Shown here: positions 45,874 to 53,277 of the stretch, piece after piece
Position numbering within the stretch: the stretch's first letter is position 1
Layout: every line of letters begins with the position of its first letter
Assembly: GCA_013288625.1 (NCBI GenBank)
Contig: JABDBN010000002.1
Location: 623-64,622, forward strand
Source: Alphaproteobacteria bacterium
GTDB taxonomy: Bacteria; Pseudomonadota; Alphaproteobacteria; Rickettsiales; Midichloriaceae
Reading direction: 5' to 3'
Length of the DNA: 64,000 bases
Notes under the pieces: model-generated
What the model saw: only the letters and a program-made list of their open reading frames with translations
The model's database searches: none
Told to the model about the DNA's origin: nothing
Translations under genes and position numbers: made by a program

Positions 45874-47091
45874 TTACCTTAGCCTAGGCCCACATTCAGA
45901 AGCTTCTACCGTGCGTTGTACGCTTTTATTTTCTGAGCTTTTAGTGAATATAACAGGTGAGCATTTAACTCTAGCCGCAAAATTATTCGCAACAAAACCC
46001 TGTGGCATGCCCAAGAAGGAACACATGCGATCAAAGATTCCATTACACATTGCATGATTGTTTATAGAAGCAAAACCTTGCGCAACGTCCCTACAAACCA
46101 ATTTGAGAATTGCACCCTGATTTACAATTTCACCTAAGCAAGTATGGCTTGTTTGCATAATCAACGTTCTATATAAAGGCATACTTGTTTCAAGTGACGC
46201 ATAAACATTGTCACGTAGCCTGGTCAAACATACATTCAAGCCTTGGATAAAAATAGAACGATCTTCAGGAGAAAAATTCACTTCAAGGTCAGTATATGCT
46301 GCCAGTATGTTTAGCAATCGGCTTGAACACCTCTTATGCGTAACAATTAGAGTACGTCTTAACTCATTAAGCATTGCAGGTCTTTGCTTTGCATCCGTTT
46401 CCCGCAATAATAATGCAACAATTGATTCATGACCATTTTCTGCAGTTTTCACGAGTGCATCAAAAAAACTACGTGATTCAATCAACTCTTGTTTCTTTGC
46501 CGGGTCAACTTCACTCAATAACAACCTAACTACTGATTCATGACCATCTAATGCAGTACCAAAGAATGCACAAAAACCACGTGATTCAATCATCTCTTGT
46601 TTTTTCGCAGGGTCAATTTCACTCAAAAGCAACCTAACTACTGACTCATGACCATGACATGCAGCTTGCCAGAATGCCCAAAAATGGTATGATTCAATCA
46701 TCTCTTGTTTTTTCACTTGACCAGCTTTACGAAATAACAACCTAGCTACTAATTCATGACCATTTTCTGCAGCTTTCCTGAATGCTTGAAACCCATTAGC
46801 CTCAATTAATTCTATTTGCCTAGTAGGTGTTACGGCATTTAGCCAGATTACTAATATGGCCAAATGGTTATTGCTGGCAGCATTTATGAAAACCTCAGCA
46901 GGAATTTTATTAAGAATTCGTTTTTGTTTTTCGGGCGAAAGGTTACTAAGTAACTCTTTAAACTGGTTAGCATTACCTTCATTGATATGTTTTACTAAAT
47001 CCCGAACTAAGTTATCTTCAGCGTCTAAGCCTAAGGGATATACAAAATAGTCTTTTATTGTTTTTAGAGTTTCCCAAGCATCTGCTTTCAT
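45874..47091 (-). CDS. Ankyrin-repeat protein, shorter paralogue
   Basis: A 405-residue relative of the protein at 44051-45736. The start MKADAWETLKTIKDYFVYP aligns with MKEDALDTLRIIQKFFEYP of the paralogue, supporting ATG at 47091 over an upstream GTG. Five ankyrin-like repeats (about 60-245) are followed by the shared domain (SHTCLGEIVNQGAILKLVCR, FDRMCSFLGMPQGFVANNFA), but the basic duplicated tail is missing, replaced by a short end. The 5' regions of both genes share a block (TTGTAACA - TAATATT), so the pair arose by tandem duplication including the promoter. Confidence 0.9.
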   Translation of the reverse strand: MKADAWETLKTIKDYFVYPLGLDAEDNLVRDLVKHINEGNANQFKELLSNLSPEKQKRILNKIPAEVFINAASNNHLAILVIWLNAVTPTRQIELIEANGFQAFRKAAENGHELVARLLFRKAGQVKKQEMIESYHFWAFWQAACHGHESVVRLLLSEIDPAKKQEMIESRGFCAFFGTALDGHESVVRLLLSEVDPAKKQELIESRSFFDALVKTAENGHESIVALLLRETDAKQRPAMLNELRRTLIVTHKRCSSRLLNILAAYTDLEVNFSPEDRSIFIQGLNVCLTRLRDNVYASLETSMPLYRTLIMQTSHTCLGEIVNQGAILKLVCRDVAQGFASINNHAMCNGIFDRMCSFLGMPQGFVANNFAARVKCSPVIFTKSSENKSVQRTVEASECGPRLR

Positions 47092-47236
47092 AATCACCTA
47101 CCAATTAACTTCCGGATCTATAATATTAGCACATGGTTGTTACAATTTTATTAAATTTTTATATAAATCTAAAAAATTATAACCTGATAGGCGCAATAAG
47201 GAGCAGCAGCGAGTTTTTAAAACTTTAAATCTGAAT

Positions 47237-47842
47237 TTAGCCGCTATAACTTACTTCTAGCTCTGGCAAGTCCGCCGGGTCGAACAAGGCGAAAGTATAT
47301 ACTTCAGCAAGAGACGATTTATCTGTGCTGGGCCAAGTACCTTTTTGCTTGGCTTCCAGGGTAAAATTAAGTGCCTGCGGCACTTTCAAGCTGGCTATAT
47401 TTTTCGCATCCACCTTGATTTCAATCTTCTTGCAGGCCAGCTTATCAAAGGCATGGCGTGTCAGAGCATTGGCCAGCTCTTTGGCATAGCCCTGGCCACG
47501 CGCACTTTTAGAAACAAAATAACTGATGCCGAACATGGGTATAAGCCAGTTTGCCAGAAATGCCGGATAGGCAGCGCGACCGATGACTTTGCCGCTGGAT
47601 TTTTCTATGACAAGGTATCTTAGTTCTTTGCGCAGAATAAAGTCGGCATGCTGTTTGCGGCAATCAGCCTCAACCGCGATAACAGTGGGCTTCGTCTCCG
47701 GCCAGCATAGCCATTTTACATAATCTTTATAACCATCGCAGATAGCCCTATGCACATCCTTGCCATAGCCAGCTTTCGGCACCTGCAAAAGCAACCGCGG
47801 CGTTTCAATTCTCTCAGGAAGATCCAGTAGCAATGGATTCAT
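47237..47842 (-). CDS. GNAT acetyltransferase, RimJ/RimL type
   Basis: A 201-residue acetyltransferase. IETPRLLLQVPKAGYGKDVH is the usual RimJ/L start, GISYFVSKSARGQGYAKELA holds the acetyl-CoA-binding R/Q-GxGxA motif, and KNIASLKVPQALNFTLEAKQ the C-terminal part. It begins 5 bp after the HEPN gene stop, so it is probably cotranscribed with the MNT-HEPN pair. Substrate unknown. Confidence 0.88.
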   Translation of the reverse strand: MNPLLLDLPERIETPRLLLQVPKAGYGKDVHRAICDGYKDYVKWLCWPETKPTVIAVEADCRKQHADFILRKELRYLVIEKSSGKVIGRAAYPAFLANWLIPMFGISYFVSKSARGQGYAKELANALTRHAFDKLACKKIEIKVDAKNIASLKVPQALNFTLEAKQKGTWPSTDKSSLAEVYTFALFDPADLPELEVSYSG

Positions 47843-47847
47843 TTTAA

Positions 47848-48330
47848 CTACTTATAGTTGGCCAGTACTTTATTATTAATGAATTTCTTAAGAAATTGCC
47901 AGTAGGATATTAGCTCCTCACTGGTCTTAGCACATAAGGCCAGTTGCTTGCACATGAATTCCGGCTGATCTGGATACTCATGAGTTATCGAGTTGCGAAT
48001 CTCTCTGAATTTATTCCATAACTCTTTATTTTCCAATGCTCCAATTTTTTCCATCTTATTCAAGATATCTATGAAGCTCTTATCGCTAGGATTTTCTTCC
48101 AAAAAAAGTTCTACAACCAAAGGAAAAATTTTATGACCAATAGTATCTTGTAGGCTAGAAAATCTAGTGGTCAACATATTCAGCATAGCTAGGTCTGTAT
48201 CCGGCATATTTTCCAAGATTTTTGGACTCATAGGAAATAAATGAGACGTTCCAGAAAGTGCAGTATTTAGCCTAGCCATATGCAAGTCGCATATATTTAT
48301 ACTGCTTCTTAGAATCTCTACATCTTTCAT
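47848..48330 (-). CDS. HEPN-domain toxin (HepT-like)
   Basis: A 160-residue all-helical protein. The HEPN RNase motif RX4HXY is exact: RNSITHEY, with Arg112, His117, Tyr119. In characterised HEPN-MNT systems the partner AMPylates this tyrosine to neutralise the RNase. It overlaps the upstream MNT gene by 4 nt (ATGA), the usual order antitoxin then toxin. RNase activity is inferred from the motif. Confidence 0.88.
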   Translation of the reverse strand: MKDVEILRSSINICDLHMARLNTALSGTSHLFPMSPKILENMPDTDLAMLNMLTTRFSSLQDTIGHKIFPLVVELFLEENPSDKSFIDILNKMEKIGALENKELWNKFREIRNSITHEYPDQPEFMCKQLALCAKTSEELISYWQFLKKFINNKVLANYK

Positions 48331-48641
48331 TTCAGCCTTACTCCTTCACTCTTTGCTAGCTTATATATAAACTGGTCGTCCATGTTATGCTGCTTTATTA
48401 CTACATCGATCTTTTGGTCACCAATCTTATCCTTAAGCTTTATTAAGAAGTCTAATCTTGCCGCCAGGATCTTATCTGTGTCACTCATTTTAGAATCGAT
48501 AAACAAATCTATATCACCACCTTTTTGTGATAAGTCAGTTCGGGAACCAAATAGCCATAGTTCATCATCACGATTAAAATACTCACCAAAGGTAGCAATT
48601 ATCGATTCTATTTCCCAATCTTGCAGTCTTACTTTTTGCAT
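48327..48641 (-). CDS. MNT-type nucleotidyltransferase antitoxin (MntA-like)
   Basis: A 104-residue minimal nucleotidyltransferase. LWLFGSRTDLSQKGGDIDLF gives the GSxxD - DxD motif (Asp43, Asp45), and KIDVVIKQ the third carboxylate Asp. It is the antitoxin partner that AMPylates the HEPN protein encoded downstream. The pair plus GNAT forms a compact three-gene unit. Confidence 0.9.
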   Translation of the reverse strand: MQKVRLQDWEIESIIATFGEYFNRDDELWLFGSRTDLSQKGGDIDLFIDSKMSDTDKILAARLDFLIKLKDKIGDQKIDVVIKQHNMDDQFIYKLAKSEGVRLK

Positions 48642-48692
48642 TTGCTCAAAAATGATTCAACAACTTATAAATATCATACACTAAAAATCTAT

Positions 48693-49127
48693 TCAAATAA
48701 ACCACTCAACGTCTGTCCACAATCCGGGATCCTGCTTTTTGGCCTCCACTCGGGCTTGCCAGTTGCATGCATGAATCTCGAGTTTATGCTGATCCGGGTC
48801 AAGAAAATACAAAGAACTTCCCGGCGAGGTGTTGGCTTTAAAAATAGGGGCGCCGCTGCTGATGATACGCTTACTCATAAGATCAAAGTTCTCGGGGCTA
48901 ACCGAGAACGCATAATGAGTGTAACAAGGATTTGCTGTATGCTTGGTATCTACATTTAAACAAAACCAAAAGCCCTGCTCCGGCTCTGATTCAGAACTGC
49001 CGACAAGGAAATAGGCGCCCTGATGCCAACGGCATAGAGGTTTTAAACCCACTACTTCCCGGTAAAACTGGAATGATCTGTCTAGATTGGTTACGGCTAA
49101 GGTAACATGGTTCATGCCTGTAATCAT
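48693..49127 (-). CDS. FosA-like glutathione transferase (VOC superfamily), possible fosfomycin resistance
   Basis: A 144-residue VOC-fold protein starting MITGMNHVTLAVTNLDRSFQ. Aligned by eye with Pseudomonas FosA (remembered residues), metal ligands correspond: His7, His71 (YTHYAF), Glu117 (HKLEIH). Substrate and K+-loop residues also fit after one 7-residue insertion: Thr9, Lys97, Ser101, Ser105, Tyr107, Arg126. Such a full match argues for real FosA-type chemistry rather than a generic glyoxalase. The insertion (SESEPEQ) sits before FWFCL. No mobile element is adjacent. Activity untested. Confidence 0.82.
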   Translation of the reverse strand: MITGMNHVTLAVTNLDRSFQFYREVVGLKPLCRWHQGAYFLVGSSESEPEQGFWFCLNVDTKHTANPCYTHYAFSVSPENFDLMSKRIISSGAPIFKANTSPGSSLYFLDPDQHKLEIHACNWQARVEAKKQDPGLWTDVEWFI

Positions 49128-49193
49128 AGGTATTACTCCTGATTAAAACGCAGGCTTATTTTAACAGGCTCAATCAAGATTACAATTGCAAAG

Positions 49194-49541
49194 TTACAAG
49201 CTAACTCTACTTGGTTCTGATGTTGATGTAAGCATTAGAGATTTATACAAATGAGGAGTGCACCTTCTTATTATTGGTATAGGCTCTGATCGCGGTACAT
49301 TATAATAGTGAAGCTCAGGACGCGGGAAATTTATTCCTGGCATATCTGCAATTGTGGCTGAAGAATACAGCCTAGGCCTGTGACCAACTCTTTTTTCAGA
49401 TTCCTGAGACGAGAACGCTCTTTGCAAGGCGGCATTTAACTCATAGCCTCTTGTATCATACTTTGCATGGCCGCCATTTTTTATACTTTCAACCCAAGCA
49501 AGAACCTTTCCACTCGGGGGCGTCTGTTCACCAAATCGCAT
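49194..49541 (-). CDS. Small protein, unknown function
   Basis: A 115-residue Arg/Ser/Pro-rich protein starting MRFGEQTPPSGKVLAWVESI. No signal peptide or membrane segment; the C-terminal half is basic and Pro-rich (RPELHYYNVPRSEPIPIIRR). ATG at 49541 chosen over a TTG two codons upstream. I do not recognise it. It could be an effector-like protein or a poorly supported frame; codon use does not exclude coding. Confidence 0.5.
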   Translation of the reverse strand: MRFGEQTPPSGKVLAWVESIKNGGHAKYDTRGYELNAALQRAFSSQESEKRVGHRPRLYSSATIADMPGINFPRPELHYYNVPRSEPIPIIRRCTPHLYKSLMLTSTSEPSRVSL

Positions 49542-49611
49542 AACCAACCATTTAAATTATATTGCGACCTGTTTAGCATTATCTATGCTTATCTTCAATG
49601 AATTTTCACTT

Positions 49612-49779
49612 TTATTTATAGGTAGGATAAGGATCAGATGTTCTTCCATCTCGGCCAATTCCCGGCCTGACAACCCCGTCGGAAAATTTACCAGGCATAT
49701 TGGTCGAACATCCGATTGCCCATGCAAAACCAACTAAGATAACTAAAATAATCGGAATTAGCTTATAGAACTTCTTCAT
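49612..49779 (-). CDS. Small lipoprotein-like protein (55 residues)
   Basis: A short frame: MKKFYKLIPIILVILVGFAW then AIGCSTN, a lipoprotein-like signal with GC at the expected cleavage position, followed by a Gly/Arg/Pro-rich 30-residue tail (PGIGRDGRTSDPYPTYK). Start ATG at 49779, stop TAA at 49612-49614. The lipobox is weak at -3 (Ala). It is small but has clear signal-peptide architecture. Confidence 0.55.
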   Translation of the reverse strand: MKKFYKLIPIILVILVGFAWAIGCSTNMPGKFSDGVVRPGIGRDGRTSDPYPTYK

Positions 49780-49818
49780 ATATATGTTCTAATTCGACCT
49801 ATTATTTTAGATTACGCT

Positions 49819-49908
49819 TTAATATGCGCACGAACAAGTAAAACCATCTCCGCAAACTCCAGAAGCAGCAACTAATAGAAATATTAAAAAATATTTAATT
49901 TTCTTAAT
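49819..49908 (-). pseudogene. Possible tiny secreted peptide lacking an ATG
   Basis: A 29-codon frame with signal-peptide-like hydrophobic core (KYFLIFLLVAASGVC) and a cysteine-rich end (CGDGFTCSCAY). No ATG/GTG/TTG precedes it in frame; the only candidate is ATT at 49906-49908. It is either decayed or uses a rare start. Confidence 0.25.
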
Positions 49909-49965
49909 TTTTTCTTAATATTTGTCTGCTATAATTATATCCAGAACAAAATTCGGTTATTAATT

Positions 49966-50943
49966 ATGCTTAATGCTGCACCTGAGACTCTTCAAGATTA
50001 TGTTGATAATTTAGATTATAACGCCTGGAATACAGACGATCACCCTACTTTCAAAGCGATTATAGATGGCGCTGCTTTTATAGCTATTCAAGCTAGCTAT
50101 TGTCAATTGGTCTGCGATCTCTATGAGCAGACATCTCCTGAAGTCACATATTATTTCCTTACTGAAGTTATGGGCAAAAACGATACTACTGTAAAAGCCT
50201 TTATAAATAGACTTTATACCCAATTTAAAAAACCACACTTTAACATACAGGAAGGTGCAGATCTCCGCAGCTTACTTTTCAGCTTGTGCTCAGATTTCAG
50301 AGAAGGTCGCTTTACCACAGTTTTTGGCAATAGACCGACTTCTTCGGAAGAAAGGGAGATAACTCGTGCTGCCATTATTTTCATTTTAAATGGCATGATA
50401 GACTCCTTCATACCAACTCCTGAGATTAGGAATCAGTTTGTTATTTTCAGTTCTATTATCAATGGCCGCGCTCACAACACCCTTCTTGATAGGGATTTCG
50501 AATGGCAAGATAAAACTATGGACATGCATCAAGTCTTACTTAAGCTAGTTGATAGCCCTGTTGCTCACTATCAGGAATTTCTAGCGTTAGCTAAGCATAT
50601 CAAAGACCATAATCTTACCTTAGATTTCCAAGTAGTACACTATGATTTCGGCAACTTTGAGTCTCTTCCTAATAGTATAACTGATGAACAAATTAGAGGA
50701 GAAGTACAGACTGTTCTCAATAATTTGAGAACGCATCAGGATCGACGTTATCAGCCAATGCCAGCACCTTTGGCTGCCGCTATTGCACCAGGGGCTCTAC
50801 CGCATGGCGCGGCGCACCTAGCCGCTGTTCATCATGCTCATGATAGAAGCTGCACTGCGAAGATTTTGTTGCCTTTCCAACTATGTTACAATGCTGTTTC
50901 TACGCTGGTTTATAATATCGCTCACGCTTTGCATATTGTTTAA
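49966..50943 (+). CDS. Orphan helical protein with hydrophobic C-terminus
   Basis: A 325-residue protein of no family I recognise. It starts MLNAAPETLQDYVDNLDYNA, is mostly helical by composition, and has an Ala/His/Pro-rich hinge (APLAAAIAPGALPHGAAHLA) before a hydrophobic tail (LLPFQLCYNAVSTLVYNIAH) that could insert in a membrane. A perfect TATAAT (49930-49935) lies about 30 bp upstream of the ATG. No signal peptide. Its position next to ankyrin and LRR genes suggests the same effector-like category. Confidence 0.65.
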   Translation: MLNAAPETLQDYVDNLDYNAWNTDDHPTFKAIIDGAAFIAIQASYCQLVCDLYEQTSPEVTYYFLTEVMGKNDTTVKAFINRLYTQFKKPHFNIQEGADLRSLLFSLCSDFREGRFTTVFGNRPTSSEEREITRAAIIFILNGMIDSFIPTPEIRNQFVIFSSIINGRAHNTLLDRDFEWQDKTMDMHQVLLKLVDSPVAHYQEFLALAKHIKDHNLTLDFQVVHYDFGNFESLPNSITDEQIRGEVQTVLNNLRTHQDRRYQPMPAPLAAAIAPGALPHGAAHLAAVHHAHDRSCTAKILLPFQLCYNAVSTLVYNIAHALHIV

Positions 50944-51053
50944 ATTTAATATAATAACGGTTGCATACTTGATTCTTCTGCGCCAAACTTACAAGTTCAG
51001 AATGGAAGATTCTGTCCACCCTGGCTCTTTTTATGCGCAACACTCACAAAACA

Positions 51054-51091
51054 CCATGAAAATTGTAACGTACCCTTTACAAATTTCATGG
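51054..51091 (+). other. Inverted repeat in the 50944-51161 spacer
   Basis: Fifteen-base arms (51054-51068 and 51077-51091, one mismatch) flank an 8-nt loop. No T-run follows, so it may be a transcript-stabilising hairpin or an operator rather than a terminator. The rest of the 217-bp spacer shows no gene. Confidence 0.6.
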
Positions 51092-51161
51092 TAAAAATAA
51101 GTTGTCACTCTATAGAACCTAAAGTAATAACTAGGGAGTTGTTTTACACTCATAGGTACAC

Positions 51162-51854
51162 ATGAAAAGAGAACGAGAGGCTAATCCAGATAGCAACGAT
51201 AAAGGGACCCGCTCTAAAATGCCATCTGTTTGGCAAGCAGCAGTATCATTTACAAATGGAGACCTCTCGTTCAGAGAGTCTTTTGCATGCATACTATTCC
51301 CTTCTCCAGCCAGCCGCCTTGCAAAGCTAGATTTGGTAACACTGTTAAATATAACGAAGTACGTAGTGGGAACAGGCTTTGGTTCTTTTATTCAAGCTGA
51401 TTCTTTGTATTTAGGAGTAGCTAATAGTTATTTGAGTGATAACCATTTAACTCATGAGGCATTTAAAGAATATGAAACTAGTGCCTATAAGGTTTCTCAT
51501 ATAAAAGTTGCAGCTGAATTTATGGCAGAAGTTATTATAAAAATCCATTTAGAAGATTTTCTTAGGCACAGGCAGAGTGCTTTATTAGGTTTTGGGCATT
51601 ATCAACTTGAGGATTTACTATACACTACATTGATCTATAGAGCTGCTGAGTTTGACTGGCATGTTTGTAAAGAGTTTAGACAAGGTATTATGCATGTAAC
51701 GGATAAAACTTTACTAATTCAATCAGCGCGTGGAAACGAAAAGTTTGATCAATCTATACGAAATGCTGTAGACAAATGCATTACCAATTGGGTGAAACGG
51801 TTAACTGCTTCACGAGCTGAGCTACCGCAAGAAGAGCAACTGGCGCAATCATAA
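51162..51854 (+). CDS. RESFAC-domain protein without ankyrin repeats
   Basis: A 230-residue protein whose residues about 35-215 correspond to the C-terminal domain of the ankyrin protein encoded next (51955-53184): FRESFACILFPSPASRLAKL versus LRESFACIIYAPQRSRVALL, then ITKYVVGTGF versus IMKYLVGSDF, LTHEAFKEYETSAYKVSHIK versus LTHVEFSKNEVRQYDTSHIT, EFMAEVIIKIH versus EFMSGIIVKVH, and a final KCITNWVKRL versus KCVNKWVETL. The leader is charged (MKREREANPDSNDKGTRSKM). The domain is unknown to me; I name it after RESFAC. No catalytic pattern is evident. Confidence 0.7.
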   Translation: MKREREANPDSNDKGTRSKMPSVWQAAVSFTNGDLSFRESFACILFPSPASRLAKLDLVTLLNITKYVVGTGFGSFIQADSLYLGVANSYLSDNHLTHEAFKEYETSAYKVSHIKVAAEFMAEVIIKIHLEDFLRHRQSALLGFGHYQLEDLLYTTLIYRAAEFDWHVCKEFRQGIMHVTDKTLLIQSARGNEKFDQSIRNAVDKCITNWVKRLTASRAELPQEEQLAQS

Positions 51855-51954
51855 CAAACCACCGCCTAGCTTTTTTGGCTTCGCAAATTATTTAATTTGA
51901 ATGCAGTTAAATAATTGTTAGGATGAATTACAAATTATTCGCATATAGCCATCT

Positions 51955-53184
51955 ATGAAAGGAAACTTAAAACCACCGCCTTTTAACTACGATGCTTTAT
52001 ACGATGCAATATGCGAGGGTAATCTTACCAAAGTTAAGAGAAACTTAGCTGCCACCCCATCTCTTGCAAAGAAGAAAACAAATGCTGGCAAGAATATTCT
52101 TCACATTGCTGCAGCTCATGGGCAAATACATTTATTTAATTATTTTGCTGCCACCTACCCGAAGCTCTTACACATGAATACCTGGCATGGCTCCAATATT
52201 CTCCTCACTTCGGCAGCAAATGGGCAATTGCAAATGTTTATACATATTGAGAACAACTATCCAGCGCTTTTACATGAAAAATCATACGTTGGCTGGAATC
52301 CGCTGCACATTGCAGCCGCTAATGGACAAAGAAAAATGTTTATGCGCATTGCAAGAACCCATCCCGATTTTCTACTTGAGAAAGATAATGATGGACTTAC
52401 TGTGCTTCATATCGCAGTTGCTGTGGACAACCGTGAAATGTTTTTATCTATTGCAGGCACATACCCAAGCCTTATCGGTATGAAAACTAAAACTGGCGAA
52501 ACCGCATTGGATATGCTTAACCAAACTAAATTTCCTGACAAAGAACAGCTCAAAAAAGCTGCATCAACAGTTTATGAGTTAGTTTCACCGAAAAATCGCT
52601 GGCTTAGAGAAAGCTTTGCCTGCATTATCTATGCCCCACAAAGAAGCCGGGTAGCTTTATTACCCCTGGATGTAAGAAAACATATAATGAAATATTTAGT
52701 AGGTTCAGATTTTCAATGTATAACTAGCTTTGATAAGTTTTATATGAAATTAGTCAATATGCATTTGAGAGATAGGGAGCTAACACACGTCGAGTTTAGT
52801 AAAAATGAGGTAAGACAATATGATACATCTCACATTACTGCGGCAGTTGAATTTATGTCAGGCATTATTGTGAAAGTTCATAATGATTTTGCAAAAGGTG
52901 TTATGCCTGCCATAAAACCCTCGCAGAAATGCCGGCTTCAAGAATGGCTGAGCTCCACATTAATAGCACGAGGTTGTGAATTTAGTTGGCTAGTCACCAA
53001 AGACTTTAGACATAACATAATGTTAAATATGAGGGAACTGCTGTTCGATCTATACTCAAAAGAACTTACACCTAATAAGCTAACTGTAATCGGGTCTGTA
53101 AGCAAATGTGTCAATAAGTGGGTTGAGACACTAAGCAATACTTCTGCCTTTCAGAAGGGAAATGAGCATGTACCTGCTTTATAA
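51955..53184 (+). CDS. Ankyrin-repeat protein with C-terminal RESFAC domain
   Basis: A 409-residue protein. Five ankyrin repeats (about residues 10-185) follow the canonical pattern (GKNILHIAAAHGQIHLFNYF, GWNPLHIAAANGQRKMFMRI, GLTVLHIAVAVDNREMFLSI), and the C-terminal 200 residues form the domain shared with the preceding gene. These ankyrin units are of a different type from the 36-residue ones at 44-47 kb. The gap to the preceding gene is 100 bp and contains an AT-rich inverted repeat (51886-51895 with 51907-51916). Host-directed function is inference. Confidence 0.88.
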   Translation: MKGNLKPPPFNYDALYDAICEGNLTKVKRNLAATPSLAKKKTNAGKNILHIAAAHGQIHLFNYFAATYPKLLHMNTWHGSNILLTSAANGQLQMFIHIENNYPALLHEKSYVGWNPLHIAAANGQRKMFMRIARTHPDFLLEKDNDGLTVLHIAVAVDNREMFLSIAGTYPSLIGMKTKTGETALDMLNQTKFPDKEQLKKAASTVYELVSPKNRWLRESFACIIYAPQRSRVALLPLDVRKHIMKYLVGSDFQCITSFDKFYMKLVNMHLRDRELTHVEFSKNEVRQYDTSHITAAVEFMSGIIVKVHNDFAKGVMPAIKPSQKCRLQEWLSSTLIARGCEFSWLVTKDFRHNIMLNMRELLFDLYSKELTPNKLTVIGSVSKCVNKWVETLSNTSAFQKGNEHVPAL

Positions 53185-53277
53185 CCAGCGCGAGAATTTT
53201 TGAAAGGGGCTAACTTTGCATTTAACAATCATAATAAGGAGTAGTATACTCTTTCTCTAACTGGAATTGCATAATCA

